Assembly (NCBI RefSeq): GCF_042680125.1
Contig: NZ_JBHTNY010000039.1
Source of the DNA: Robinsoniella peoriensis
Lineage (GTDB): Bacteria; Bacillota; Clostridia; Lachnospirales; Lachnospiraceae
Length of the DNA stretch: 64,000 nucleotides
Reading direction: 5' to 3' (one strand)
Shown: one piece after another, positions 9,060 to 16,650 of the stretch
Layout: each line of letters starts with the position of its first letter
Numbering within the stretch: the first letter of the stretch is position 1
Notes under the pieces: generated by a model
The model's input: the letters and a program-made list of their open reading frames with translations, nothing else
The model's database searches: none
What the model was told of the DNA's origin: nothing
Program-made: the position numbers and the translations under genes

Positions 9060-9827
9060 CTAATCCTGTAAAAATCCGGTCAATGGACTGGATGCTTCCG
9101 CCATCTGTTCCAATACCCGGCCTGGTCCTGCCAGATATGCCATTCTTCCTGATATTACCGCCAGCTTGAATGCTGCTGCCATCTGTGCCACATCTCCTGC
9201 CGTTGCAATTGCGGTATTTGCCATAATGGCGTCTACCCCCATTTCCATTGCCTCACATGCCTGGGAAGGCCTTCCGATTCCGGCGTCAACGATGATCGGC
9301 AGGTCAATTTCTTCCACCAGCATTTTGATAAATTCCCTGGTACACAGACCCTTGTTGCTTCCAATTGGAGCTCCCAGAGGCATAATAGCTGCTGCTCCTG
9401 CATTTACCATATCTCTGGCTGCATTTAAATCCGGGTACATATAGGGCATTACAATAAATCCTTCCTTTGCCAGTACTTCTGTTGCTTTGATTGTCTCATA
9501 ATTATCCGGAAGCAGATATTTGGAATCGTGCACAACCTCAATTTTTACAAAGTCACCGCAGCCGATTTCCCTTGCCAGACGTGCAATGCGGACCGCCTCT
9601 TCCGCCGTTCTGGCACCGGATGTATTTGGCAGTAAGGTAATGCCTTCCGGCATATAGTCCAGGATGTTTTCTTCCCCGCCTACATTGGCACGGCGAAGTG
9701 CCAGTGTAGCCATTTCCACTCCTCCATTTTTAATAACTGCATTGGTCATCTCTAATGAAAATTTGCCTGATCCCAGAATAAACCTGGATTCAAAGGCATG
9801 ACCGCCTATGATTAATTTATCTTCCAT
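9060..9827 (-). CDS. thiG: thiazole synthase ThiG
   Basis: ThiG condenses deoxyxylulose phosphate, dehydroglycine from ThiH and sulfur from ThiS thiocarboxylate into the thiazole phosphate. The 255-residue sequence shows the GSGKFS opening, the Schiff-base Lys region (FVKIEVVHDSKYLLPDN), VMPYMYPD, the phosphate loop IGSNKG and VDAGIGRPSQA. ATG 9827 is chosen over the longer frame from 9854 because AAGGAAAAGGATACAGAA lies just upstream and the protein then begins MEDKLIIGG. It sits between thiF and thiH. Confidence 0.95.
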   Translation of the reverse strand: MEDKLIIGGHAFESRFILGSGKFSLEMTNAVIKNGGVEMATLALRRANVGGEENILDYMPEGITLLPNTSGARTAEEAVRIARLAREIGCGDFVKIEVVHDSKYLLPDNYETIKATEVLAKEGFIVMPYMYPDLNAARDMVNAGAAAIMPLGAPIGSNKGLCTREFIKMLVEEIDLPIIVDAGIGRPSQACEAMEMGVDAIMANTAIATAGDVAQMAAAFKLAVISGRMAYLAGPGRVLEQMAEASSPLTGFLQD

Positions 9828-9913
9828 TTCTGTATCCTTTTCCTTTCGAAACATTTATGATGAACCTGTATTCCTGCGTTTGCCGCAGATATTCTATTGA
9901 TGCAGACCGCGCA

Positions 9914-10735
9914 CTATACGTCCGTGATTCCAAGTATCAGACGCAGAACCATATTGGCCTGATGTCCGGCACACACCTGGACTCTGGGTGCCATCAGCCC
10001 TCTTCCTTCCTTTGCTTCATTTTCCATATCCCCGCACACATAGAGCCTTGACATCTTACGCACGGTCTTTATTTCATTGGCACTGTCATATCCGGCCATC
10101 CCGGATGCGGAAACGATTGTGGATTCCGGGAGTTCCATCAGTACCGCATTTACCAGAGCCGCCTTGGCTTCCGGCCTGTCAAATGCTTCACATATAATGG
10201 GATATTCCTCAAATATACCCGCCGCATTTTGTGAGGTTACCCTTCTGTCTATTGTCTCTACCTGGATAAAAGGATTGATCTGGGCAATCTGTTCTTTTAA
10301 TGCCTCTGTTTTCTTCTTACCCAGATGGGAAACCAGATAGTTCTGGCGGTTTAAGTTACTCGGTTCTACTACATCAAAATCTACCAGCAAAAGCTTCCCT
10401 ACGCCTGTCCTTGCAAGCATCACCGCAATGTGAGATCCCAGACCGCCCAGTCCCGCTACTGCGACACAGGCATTGTTCACTTTTTCCCAGACCCCGGGGG
10501 TATGCCTGGATGCCATCATGGCCTCCAGCTCCTCTTGCCCCGGCAGCACCCCTCTATGTATAAAAAACACCTCATCCATCTCTTTTAATGTTCTTGTCCC
10601 ACTGATGAATTCTTCTATGGGAACAGAAAAACCATTTAAGATTACGATATCCTCTTCTTTGCCGTACTGTCCTTTTAATTCCGCCAGGGTATTGCACTGA
10701 ATTTTGGTGATCTTTCCATTTAATTTTATCTGCAT
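9914..10735 (-). CDS. thiF: ThiF-type sulfur-carrier adenylyltransferase with N-terminal ThiS-like domain
   Basis: ThiF adenylates the C-terminal Gly of ThiS so that sulfur can be added. Residues about 1-65 form a ubiquitin-like ThiS-type domain (MQIKLNGKITKIQCNTLAE) lacking a terminal GG. Residues about 85-273 form the E1-like Rossmann fold with GLGGLGS, VDFDVVEPSNLNRQNY and the Arg/Lys needed for ATP (KKKTEALKEQI). This ThiS-like plus ThiF fusion is known in clostridia. Only three bases separate it from thiS, and the bases coding the ThiS C-terminal Gly-Gly (GGAGG) double as its ribosome binding site. Confidence 0.9.
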   Translation of the reverse strand: MQIKLNGKITKIQCNTLAELKGQYGKEEDIVILNGFSVPIEEFISGTRTLKEMDEVFFIHRGVLPGQEELEAMMASRHTPGVWEKVNNACVAVAGLGGLGSHIAVMLARTGVGKLLLVDFDVVEPSNLNRQNYLVSHLGKKKTEALKEQIAQINPFIQVETIDRRVTSQNAAGIFEEYPIICEAFDRPEAKAALVNAVLMELPESTIVSASGMAGYDSANEIKTVRKMSRLYVCGDMENEAKEGRGLMAPRVQVCAGHQANMVLRLILGITDV

Positions 10736-10738
10736 TGC

Positions 10739-10933
10739 TCAACCTCCGCCTACGAAACTGACGATTTCCAGGCAGTCCGCATCATTTAAAACAATGCCTG
10801 CAAATTTCCCTTTTGGTACGATTACTCCATTTAATTCTACAGCGATTCTGGAAAGATTATAATTTTTTTCTATCAGAAATTCTTCCAGCGTTATTGTTTT
10901 TATTAGTTCTGCTGTCTGTCCATTTATTTTCAT
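10739..10933 (-). CDS. thiS: sulfur carrier protein ThiS
   Basis: The 64-residue ubiquitin-fold protein begins MKINGQTAELIK and ends in VGGG. The terminal glycine is the residue that is adenylated by ThiF and converted to the thiocarboxylate used by ThiG. The motif RIAVELNGVIVPKG is typical of ThiS. It lies 100 bases after thiC and is followed after 3 bases by thiF. Confidence 0.93.
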   Translation of the reverse strand: MKINGQTAELIKTITLEEFLIEKNYNLSRIAVELNGVIVPKGKFAGIVLNDADCLEIVSFVGGG

Positions 10934-11034
10934 GATTTATATCCCGTCCTGTTTCTTTATTCCCACAGCAGCGCGGCAAGCGGACCTGCCTATATGTAAA
11001 TTGGGAGACTGCCGTGAGGATCTAATATAAATTT

Positions 11035-12348
11035 TTACTTTTCCGTACAGAATTCTACCTTTTTGCCTTCCAGGATCATATTTGTAGTTCGGACTGCACA
11101 CATTTTTCCGCACATGGAACAGGTATGGCGGTCTGCCGGAGGCGTGCTTTCAAAATACTCTTTTGCCTTCTTTCCATCAATTGCGATGTCAAACATTTCA
11201 TCCCAGTCCATCTTATGCCTTGCTTCTGCCATACGGTTATCAATATCTCTGGCTCCTTTGATTCCTTTGGCGATATCTGCTGCATGGGCTGCGATCTTGC
11301 TGGCTACAATGCCTTCTCTTACATCACTCACATCCGGCAGGCGCAGGTGTTCCGCCGGAGTAACATAACATAAGAAATCCGCTCCGTTTGCAGCCGCTAT
11401 TGCGCCTCCGATTGCGGATGTAATATGATCATACCCCGGTGCAATATCCGTTACCAGAGGTCCCAGAACATAGAATGGGGCATTATGGCAGATTCTCTTT
11501 TCCATTTTCATATTTGCAGCAATCTCATCCATTGCCATATGTCCCGGCCCCTCTACTAATACCTGCACATCCTTTTCCCATGCCCATTTAGTCAGGTTGC
11601 CGATTTCTATTAACTCCGCAATCTGTCCCGCATCGGAACTGTCTGCAATGCATCCCGGACGCAGAGCATCTCCGATACTGATTGTCACATCATGTTCCCG
11701 CAGTATATCCAGCACTTCATCATAGTATTCAAAGAATGGATTTTCGTTTCCCGTCATTTCCATCCAGGCGAACAACAGGGAACCTCCTCTGGAAACAATA
11801 TTCATTTTCCGTCCTGCCCTGCGGAAGCTCTCCACCGCTCTGCGGTTTAATCCGGCATGGATAGTAACAAAATCAACGCCTTCTCTTGCATGTGCTTCTA
11901 CCACTCTTAAAAAATCCTTTGCCGTGATCTCTAACAAATCTTTCTCTAAATAACCAATGGCATCATACATCGGTACCGACCCAATCATTGCCGGAGACAT
12001 CTCAATTAATTTTTCCCGGAAGTCATGTGTTTTTCCATAATTACTCAGGTCCATGATTGCTTCTGCTCCAAAATCAATTGCCATCTGCACCTTTTTCAAT
12101 TCCCGGTCATAATCCTTACTGTCCCCTGAAATTCCCAGATTTACATTTATCTTAGTGCGAAGTCCGCTTCCGATTCCCTCCGGAGAGAGAGAGGGGTGAT
12201 GTACATTAGCCGGAATTACTGCCTGTCCGGATGCCACCAGTTCCATTAATTTGGGAACCTCCATTTCTTCTTTTGCCGCTACAATCTCCAACTGCGGTGT
12301 TACAATTCCTTTCTTTGCTGCTTCCATCTGCGTGTAATATGCGCGCAT
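11035..12348 (-). CDS. thiC: phosphomethylpyrimidine synthase ThiC, radical SAM
   Basis: ThiC rearranges aminoimidazole ribotide to HMP phosphate, the pyrimidine half of thiamine. The 437-residue protein shows VTIHAG, SRGGSLLFAWM, DALRPGCIADSSDAGQ, VEGPGHM and the C-terminal cluster motif CSMCGKMC (Cys 410, 413, 417; CX2CX3C). It is the shorter clostridial form without the extra N-terminal domain of proteobacterial ThiC. GAGGAACAGCAA precedes the ATG. It is the first gene after the TPP riboswitch, so thiamine pyrophosphate is expected to shut it off. Confidence 0.96.
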   Translation of the reverse strand: MRAYYTQMEAAKKGIVTPQLEIVAAKEEMEVPKLMELVASGQAVIPANVHHPSLSPEGIGSGLRTKINVNLGISGDSKDYDRELKKVQMAIDFGAEAIMDLSNYGKTHDFREKLIEMSPAMIGSVPMYDAIGYLEKDLLEITAKDFLRVVEAHAREGVDFVTIHAGLNRRAVESFRRAGRKMNIVSRGGSLLFAWMEMTGNENPFFEYYDEVLDILREHDVTISIGDALRPGCIADSSDAGQIAELIEIGNLTKWAWEKDVQVLVEGPGHMAMDEIAANMKMEKRICHNAPFYVLGPLVTDIAPGYDHITSAIGGAIAAANGADFLCYVTPAEHLRLPDVSDVREGIVASKIAAHAADIAKGIKGARDIDNRMAEARHKMDWDEMFDIAIDGKKAKEYFESTPPADRHTCSMCGKMCAVRTTNMILEGKKVEFCTEK

Positions 12349-12407
12349 TTGCTGTTCCTCCTTATGTGTTTGTATTAACGAATAGCAAATGCCTGGTTTA
12401 TTGCATG

Positions 12408-12435
12408 AAAAAAGACAGGTAATTGCTTACCTGTC
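12408..12435 (-). terminator. second terminator hairpin in the thiC leader
   Basis: A minus-strand hairpin GACAGGT-AAGCAATT-ACCTGTC is followed by TTTTTT. It lies between the TPP aptamer and thiC, 20 bases downstream of another terminator, so it is probably part of riboswitch control or a back-up stop. Confidence 0.75.
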
Positions 12436-12453
12436 AGTTCACTCTGTTTTTCA

Positions 12454-12482
12454 TAAAAAAATGTTCACTAAAAAGTGAACAT
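12454..12482 (-). terminator. first terminator hairpin (TPP riboswitch expression platform)
   Basis: A minus-strand hairpin ATGTTCAC-TTTTTA-GTGAACAT, an 8-bp perfect stem, is followed by a T-rich tract. It begins 18 bases after the 3' strand of the aptamer P1, the usual place for a riboswitch-controlled transcription terminator. Confidence 0.8.
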
Positions 12483-12499
12483 CCAACTATTACTCATCG

Positions 12500-12586
12500 A
12501 ATGCTCCCTACCACAGTGTTAACTGTCAGGTTCAAAGGGTTAGATATATACATATCAATCTCAACTATTATTAGTTCCCCTGCATA
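12500..12586 (-). ncRNA. TPP riboswitch aptamer (THI element)
   Basis: Read on the minus strand the segment carries the conserved TPP aptamer parts in order: P1 strand ATGC, AGGGG, a short P3 stem AACTA/TAGTT, the TTGAGA block, ACCCTTTGAACCTGA, a P4/P5 hairpin ACAG-TTAACA-CTGT, then GGTAGGGA and the closing P1 strand GCAT. It sits between a consensus promoter and thiC and is followed by two terminators, so it should end transcription when thiamine pyrophosphate is bound. Confidence 0.95.
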
Positions 12587-12603
12587 GCTATTCAGTTAGT
12601 GTT

Positions 12604-12632
12604 ATTATAGGCGTGTGGGATTTAAATGTCAA
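12604..12632 (-). promoter_or_regulatory. consensus sigma-A promoter of the thi operon
   Basis: On the minus strand TTGACA (12627-12632) and TATAAT (12604-12609) are separated by exactly 17 bases. Transcription would begin shortly before the TPP aptamer. A run of eight G (12635-12642) lies directly upstream of the -35 box. Confidence 0.9.
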
Positions 12633-12668
12633 TAGGGGGGGGTGAATCTTTTCGTCCTGTGAAATTAA

Positions 12669-12710
12669 AATAAAGGCCGAAATCCACCTAGTGCAATTTC
12701 AGCCCTTATT
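12669..12710 (-). terminator. intrinsic terminator of the acetyltransferase gene
   Basis: Minus strand: AATAAGGGCTGAAAT and ATTTCGGCCTTTATT form an imperfect long stem followed by TTTAATTT, 30 bases past the stop at 12740. The opposite-strand reading is also stem-like but has no gene to serve. Confidence 0.65.
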
Positions 12711-12739
12711 TTATAAGCACAGAACGGGATATCACTAAT

Positions 12740-13957
12740 TTAGAAATAATCGGAAAAATATGGTTTTCCCACCGGTATTAGCCGTTCTAATATCTGTACC
12801 ATATAATATTCCATATCAAGCCTGTCATTTTCATACAGATACGAAGGCCTTTTGTATCCCATTAACATTGTGGTCAGAGTTTGTATATCTAACTCTACGA
12901 TATTCGTAAGCGGCAGATCATTTTCCTGATCACAATATGTCTTCTGATCCTTCCAGTAAATCTGAAAATCTCCTTCATTCCAGGGCGCCATATTATCATG
13001 AACAATTAAATGAATATGAAAGTCTTCCGGCATTACCTGAAATGGATACTGCAGAATGAATTCCCGGACATCTACAATCCTTGCCATAATATAAGGTGCA
13101 ATGGTCTCGGTGATTTCACTGTCTTCCAGAAGAAAAGCAAGGGGTTCCCCGGTATAATTATATCCTTTTACTTCAGTAATCATTGAAAAATGAGAACTGA
13201 TATAATTCCAGATTCCATGTCTTGCTTCTATATTCAGATAGAGAATTTCTTTGACGTTAAATACTTCATTTTCAATAGAATATACGATATACCCCAGCGG
13301 TTTATGCTCTTCACTGTAATAGATTGCCGCAATGACATCATCGGATTCCCAGCGCCAGTATTCTTCCCATGCCAGATCGTCCCTGATTAAAGCTCCGTGT
13401 CTTTGGACTGCAAAGTACCGGTAAACGTTCTTTAAGTCTTCATGATCCCATTCTACTCTTTCTACCATACCGGGAACGGGTTGCTTCTTGGGCAGCTGTG
13501 TATCCTTAATGCTGAACTTAATCTGATCTGATACAATCTCCCATCCCTTTTTCCTGTAAAAAGGAATAGAGTATGGATACAAAAATGAAACAGACTGCTT
13601 TTCTTCCCTCATGTGCTCCAGAATTTTCAGCATCAGGGTATGAATCAATCCTCTGCCGGCATATTCGGGATAGGTAGCAACCCCTGTAATCCCTCCCATC
13701 TTATAGATCTCTCCATAGACATTCACTTCCATGGGGTATACTACTATCTGGGATGCCAGTTTATCTTTATGAAAATAGCCCAGTATATAGGACTGCTTTA
13801 ATATTGGTGCTTTTGCACGCTGGATTTCATCTTCTTCCCAGCCTGACTTTAGTAACTCATCTCCTGTAACCTGAAATACATAGCGAAGCAGCGCATTAAA
13901 CTCCTCCAGATCGCTGTCCTTTAACTGCCGCATTTGAAACATATCTTCGTTTTTCAT
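12740..13957 (-). CDS. Eis-like GNAT family N-acetyltransferase
   Basis: The 405-residue protein begins with a GNAT fold: acetyl-CoA loop GVATYPEYAGRGLIHTLM and the family phrase LYPYSIPFYRKKGWE. The central 150 residues are a second GNAT-like unit and the C-terminal 100 residues look like the SCP2-type domain of Eis proteins. Mycobacterial Eis acetylates aminoglycosides and protein lysines, but most clostridial members have no known substrate. It appears monocistronic, with its own terminator. A role in drug resistance should not be assumed. Confidence 0.82.
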   Translation of the reverse strand: MKNEDMFQMRQLKDSDLEEFNALLRYVFQVTGDELLKSGWEEDEIQRAKAPILKQSYILGYFHKDKLASQIVVYPMEVNVYGEIYKMGGITGVATYPEYAGRGLIHTLMLKILEHMREEKQSVSFLYPYSIPFYRKKGWEIVSDQIKFSIKDTQLPKKQPVPGMVERVEWDHEDLKNVYRYFAVQRHGALIRDDLAWEEYWRWESDDVIAAIYYSEEHKPLGYIVYSIENEVFNVKEILYLNIEARHGIWNYISSHFSMITEVKGYNYTGEPLAFLLEDSEITETIAPYIMARIVDVREFILQYPFQVMPEDFHIHLIVHDNMAPWNEGDFQIYWKDQKTYCDQENDLPLTNIVELDIQTLTTMLMGYKRPSYLYENDRLDMEYYMVQILERLIPVGKPYFSDYF

Positions 13958-14055
13958 CTTTCCTCCAAGAAATTGTCAAAACTTATCTTATATATATAGC
14001 GTGTCTTTATATCTTTTTTATTCTAACACAGGGAAATGTAATTGTCCAATCTACG

Positions 14056-15111
14056 TTAGAACTTCAGATTCACCGTCATTCTCACCGGCTGATGATCTGT
14101 ATTCTCAAAACCTACGTCAACTACATCCGCCGTTTCTACCATTATATTTTCAGAAACAATGAATCCATCCAGAACATATACCTGGGAAGTATCATACGAA
14201 CCGGTATACGGTGCATCCAGCAGACGGCAGGTAGGTGCTGAATCATCAATAACAAAGCGGAAACCTTCCGGAAGGCTGTCTTCATCCATTTTGGGCGGTA
14301 CCCATCCATCTTTATTCCAGATTGGATACTTGGCTACCGAAGAAAAGGTCTGATTAAAATCACCTCCGGCAATCACATAATTTCCCTTTTGATACTCTTC
14401 TTCCAAAACCTGTGCCAGCAGCGCACTCTGCGCCTTCTTCCCTGCCCCATCGTCATAAGCCTCCAGATGGAGATTTACAAGTACAAGCTCTTTGTCTGAG
14501 TCCTCGAAAGGTATCCTGGTCGTCAACAGACACCTCTTTAAATTACATGTTTTCACCGGCCAGGAAAAAGACTCCGGCAGTGCTATACGACTGGCTTCTG
14601 CTGCCCCCAGCTGCGTATATGTTGCGACGCCCGATTCCACATGTCCGATGAACGGCAGCGGATAAGGAACAAAGTCACATTTAAAATTATAGGCAAACAT
14701 ATTTCCCATCCCAAGTTCTTCTCTGTAAAATGCTGTCTGATCCTGGTAGTAGGAACGTTTTGAATAAATGTCCACTTCCTGAAGAAAATAGACATCCGCC
14801 GCATTCTCTTTTAATGTCTGGGAAATTGCCTCCATATTTGCCAGTACCTCTTCTTTTTTATCCGGCATCACCTTCGTACCACCGTCCATAAAGAAATCCT
14901 GGGTTTTATCTAAACCGGCATATCCGGTATTCCATGTCAGGAATGTTAGTTTATCGGATACCGAAAGCTTCCTGCTTCCCTTGGGAACTTCTACTTTTTC
15001 ATTCTTCTTTGGTCTGTATTCCCTTACAGTAAGGTAAATTACACCGGCTGCTCCTATCAGAAATACCACCGCCATTACACCAATAATCACTTTTAAAATC
15101 ATTTTTGCCAT
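14056..15111 (-). CDS. membrane-anchored endonuclease/exonuclease/phosphatase-family protein
   Basis: The start is placed at ATG 15111 (MAKMILKVIIGVMAVVF), which is where the repeated leader RNA ends; the frame itself extends to 15156. An N-terminal membrane helix (about residues 4-26) anchors a DNase I-like domain. Metal and phosphate-binding motifs are FLTWNTGYAG, FLQEVDIYS, NLHLEA, AGGDFNQ and the closing NTDHQPVRM. This fold covers nucleases, sphingomyelinases and inositol-phosphate phosphatases; the substrate here is unknown, and an outside-facing phosphodiesterase is likely. The leader suggests post-transcriptional control. Confidence 0.8.
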   Translation of the reverse strand: MAKMILKVIIGVMAVVFLIGAAGVIYLTVREYRPKKNEKVEVPKGSRKLSVSDKLTFLTWNTGYAGLDKTQDFFMDGGTKVMPDKKEEVLANMEAISQTLKENAADVYFLQEVDIYSKRSYYQDQTAFYREELGMGNMFAYNFKCDFVPYPLPFIGHVESGVATYTQLGAAEASRIALPESFSWPVKTCNLKRCLLTTRIPFEDSDKELVLVNLHLEAYDDGAGKKAQSALLAQVLEEEYQKGNYVIAGGDFNQTFSSVAKYPIWNKDGWVPPKMDEDSLPEGFRFVIDDSAPTCRLLDAPYTGSYDTSQVYVLDGFIVSENIMVETADVVDVGFENTDHQPVRMTVNLKF

Positions 15112-15220
15112 TTTCACACCGATAACGTATCCCGTTCTTACCTGGGATACGGCCACAAATCATACAGGTTGAAGAAATCACAGCGTGGCTTCCTTTCCAT
15201 TCATATTTTTCTGCAACCCT
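15111..15220 (-). ncRNA. repeated leader RNA, copy A (H-type pseudoknot plus hairpin)
   Basis: On the minus strand an A-rich loop with GGAAAGGAAGCCAC is flanked by AGGGTTGCAGAAA and TTTCTTCAACCT, which pair with one mismatch. GCCAC in the loop (15185-15189) pairs with GTGGC outside the stem (15152-15156). A second hairpin CGTATCCC/GGGATACG follows (15126-15151), then the start codon of the exo/endonuclease-family gene. Copies B (36139-36249) and C (60427-60535) share the layout with different paired bases. Confidence 0.65.
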
Positions 15221-15354
15221 GACATCCTACTGCCTGCATTTCACTTCAATCCATACAGTATCCGATACTTGCTTTTTCTTCTATTCTATCATATGCAGAA
15301 AGAGAAAGCGAGATTTCCTTAAATATCAGACAGCACGTTTAAACGGGCATCCAT

Positions 15355-15427
15355 TTCCCACAAAAATAACAGTACCCGTACAGCTCGCGCAATTAACAGT
15401 TAATTACGCAATGCTGTACGGGTACTG
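15355..15427 (-). terminator. long hairpin terminator after the URO-D-family gene
   Basis: A perfect 15-bp stem CAGTACCCGTACAGC (15370-15384) / GCTGTACGGGTACTG (15413-15427) encloses a second inverted repeat (GCGCAATTAA/TTAATTACGC). On the minus strand the stem is followed by TTATTTTTG, fitting a terminator for the gene ending at 15489. Sixteen bases (15404-15419) recur at 51664-51679. Confidence 0.65.
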
Positions 15428-15488
15428 CCACTTTTCCTTTACTTGTCCAGCGGTAAGCAGTTCCAGAATTGCTGCTGCACAAATTCCT

Positions 15489-16619
15489 TTAAATGATCCT
15501 GCGAATCTGTTCGCAGTAATACTGTACATTTTCAAATATGGCATCCGGGGCAATCCGATGATCCGGGCAGGGAATGTATCCCCCCAGTTCTATCAGCGGC
15601 TTCAGTCTCTCTATCTCTGCATCTATGGCTTTATAATCTCTGGCAAATATGGTTTTATTCATACCTCCAACACCGCGAATCTGTTTTCCATATTTTGCTC
15701 TCCATGGCTCTATGGACGCATTCCACGTGCCTACTTCAATGGGAAACATAGTATTGACGCCATTTTCCAGCCAGGTAGGTATCAGGGAATCAATCAAACC
15801 GTCACAATCCACTGAAACTATGGTTACGCCATATTGTTTTAACAGCTCTGTTGTCTTTTTATAATGAGGACCTACGTACTCATCAAACACACAGGGTATC
15901 ACCAGCGGACCATTTTTAAAACAGATATCTTCCCAGTAATGGGCATAATCAAACTTTGCTCCGGATTCCAGCGCCACTTTGACCCAGTTGTAAGACAGAC
16001 CTGCCATGGTATCGATTATTTCTGCATACAGCTCTTCGTCATCCATATATAAGTAGCTTAACTGCTCTACCCCCAGCAGATCCCTCATCCTGCCAAGCAG
16101 CGAACCGCAGTGTATTGCAACGGGAACCTCACGCCCGGAGGTATCCTGCAGTGATTTCAACAGGCTTTCATCCATACGTTCCTTAGACCATTGCAGACGG
16201 GGAAGATAATGTTCTTCCCATGCCTGACGGTCGGTCATTGAGGTTCCAATCTCTGCCGGTATGGAAACTGTCCCCGGTTTTTCCAGTACAATCAGCCCCA
16301 GCTCATCCCGGATGATCCTGGAGCCATCCGGCCTTTCTTCCATTACCTCCACTTCAAATCTTGGATAGATGTCCACCTGGCATCCTACGCAGGAGTTCCA
16401 GTTAAAATCAAACCCAAGTTTTTTCATCACACTTTTATCAGCCTCAGAATTGTCCCCAAACTTCCGGTAACCTTCTGCTTCTTCTCTGGTAATATGTCCC
16501 TCCGCTGCCCATTTGTCCAGCGTTTCCACCCAGTACCCAAAGGACACCACCGGCATATTTTCATAAGGCTTGTAATTTAGAATCGCCATAATATTTTCTC
16601 TGTAATTCATTGCCGCCAC
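15489..16619 (-). CDS. uroporphyrinogen decarboxylase (URO-D)-family protein
   Basis: The 376-residue protein has a URO-D superfamily barrel: HCGSLLGRMRDLLGVE, VSVDCDGLIDSLIPTWLENG, FPIEVGTWNA, GVGGMNKTIFARD and GGYIPCPDHRIAPD. It is not a haem-pathway HemE; its form is closer to the branch that includes corrinoid methyltransferases (MtaA/CmuA-like), where Cys and His near the C-terminal end bind zinc. No corrinoid protein gene is adjacent. It is the last gene after a FadR-type regulator and a PLP-dependent sulfur amino-acid enzyme, which points toward methyl or sulfur metabolism, by inference only. Confidence 0.75.
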   Translation of the reverse strand: MAAMNYRENIMAILNYKPYENMPVVSFGYWVETLDKWAAEGHITREEAEGYRKFGDNSEADKSVMKKLGFDFNWNSCVGCQVDIYPRFEVEVMEERPDGSRIIRDELGLIVLEKPGTVSIPAEIGTSMTDRQAWEEHYLPRLQWSKERMDESLLKSLQDTSGREVPVAIHCGSLLGRMRDLLGVEQLSYLYMDDEELYAEIIDTMAGLSYNWVKVALESGAKFDYAHYWEDICFKNGPLVIPCVFDEYVGPHYKKTTELLKQYGVTIVSVDCDGLIDSLIPTWLENGVNTMFPIEVGTWNASIEPWRAKYGKQIRGVGGMNKTIFARDYKAIDAEIERLKPLIELGGYIPCPDHRIAPDAIFENVQYYCEQIRRII

Positions 16620-16650
16620 CCCATTTCTTCTTTTTCATCCTGATAAAAAT

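Noticed and set aside
12669..12710. Possible plus-strand terminator
   Set aside because: No plus-strand gene ends there; the T tract is on the minus strand, where it serves the acetyltransferase gene.
14999..15181. Small Cys-containing frame (STCMICGRIPG) overlapping leader copy A
   Set aside because: A similar reading occurs in copy B but the frame is shifted in copy C, and the paired base changes fit RNA structure better than a peptide.
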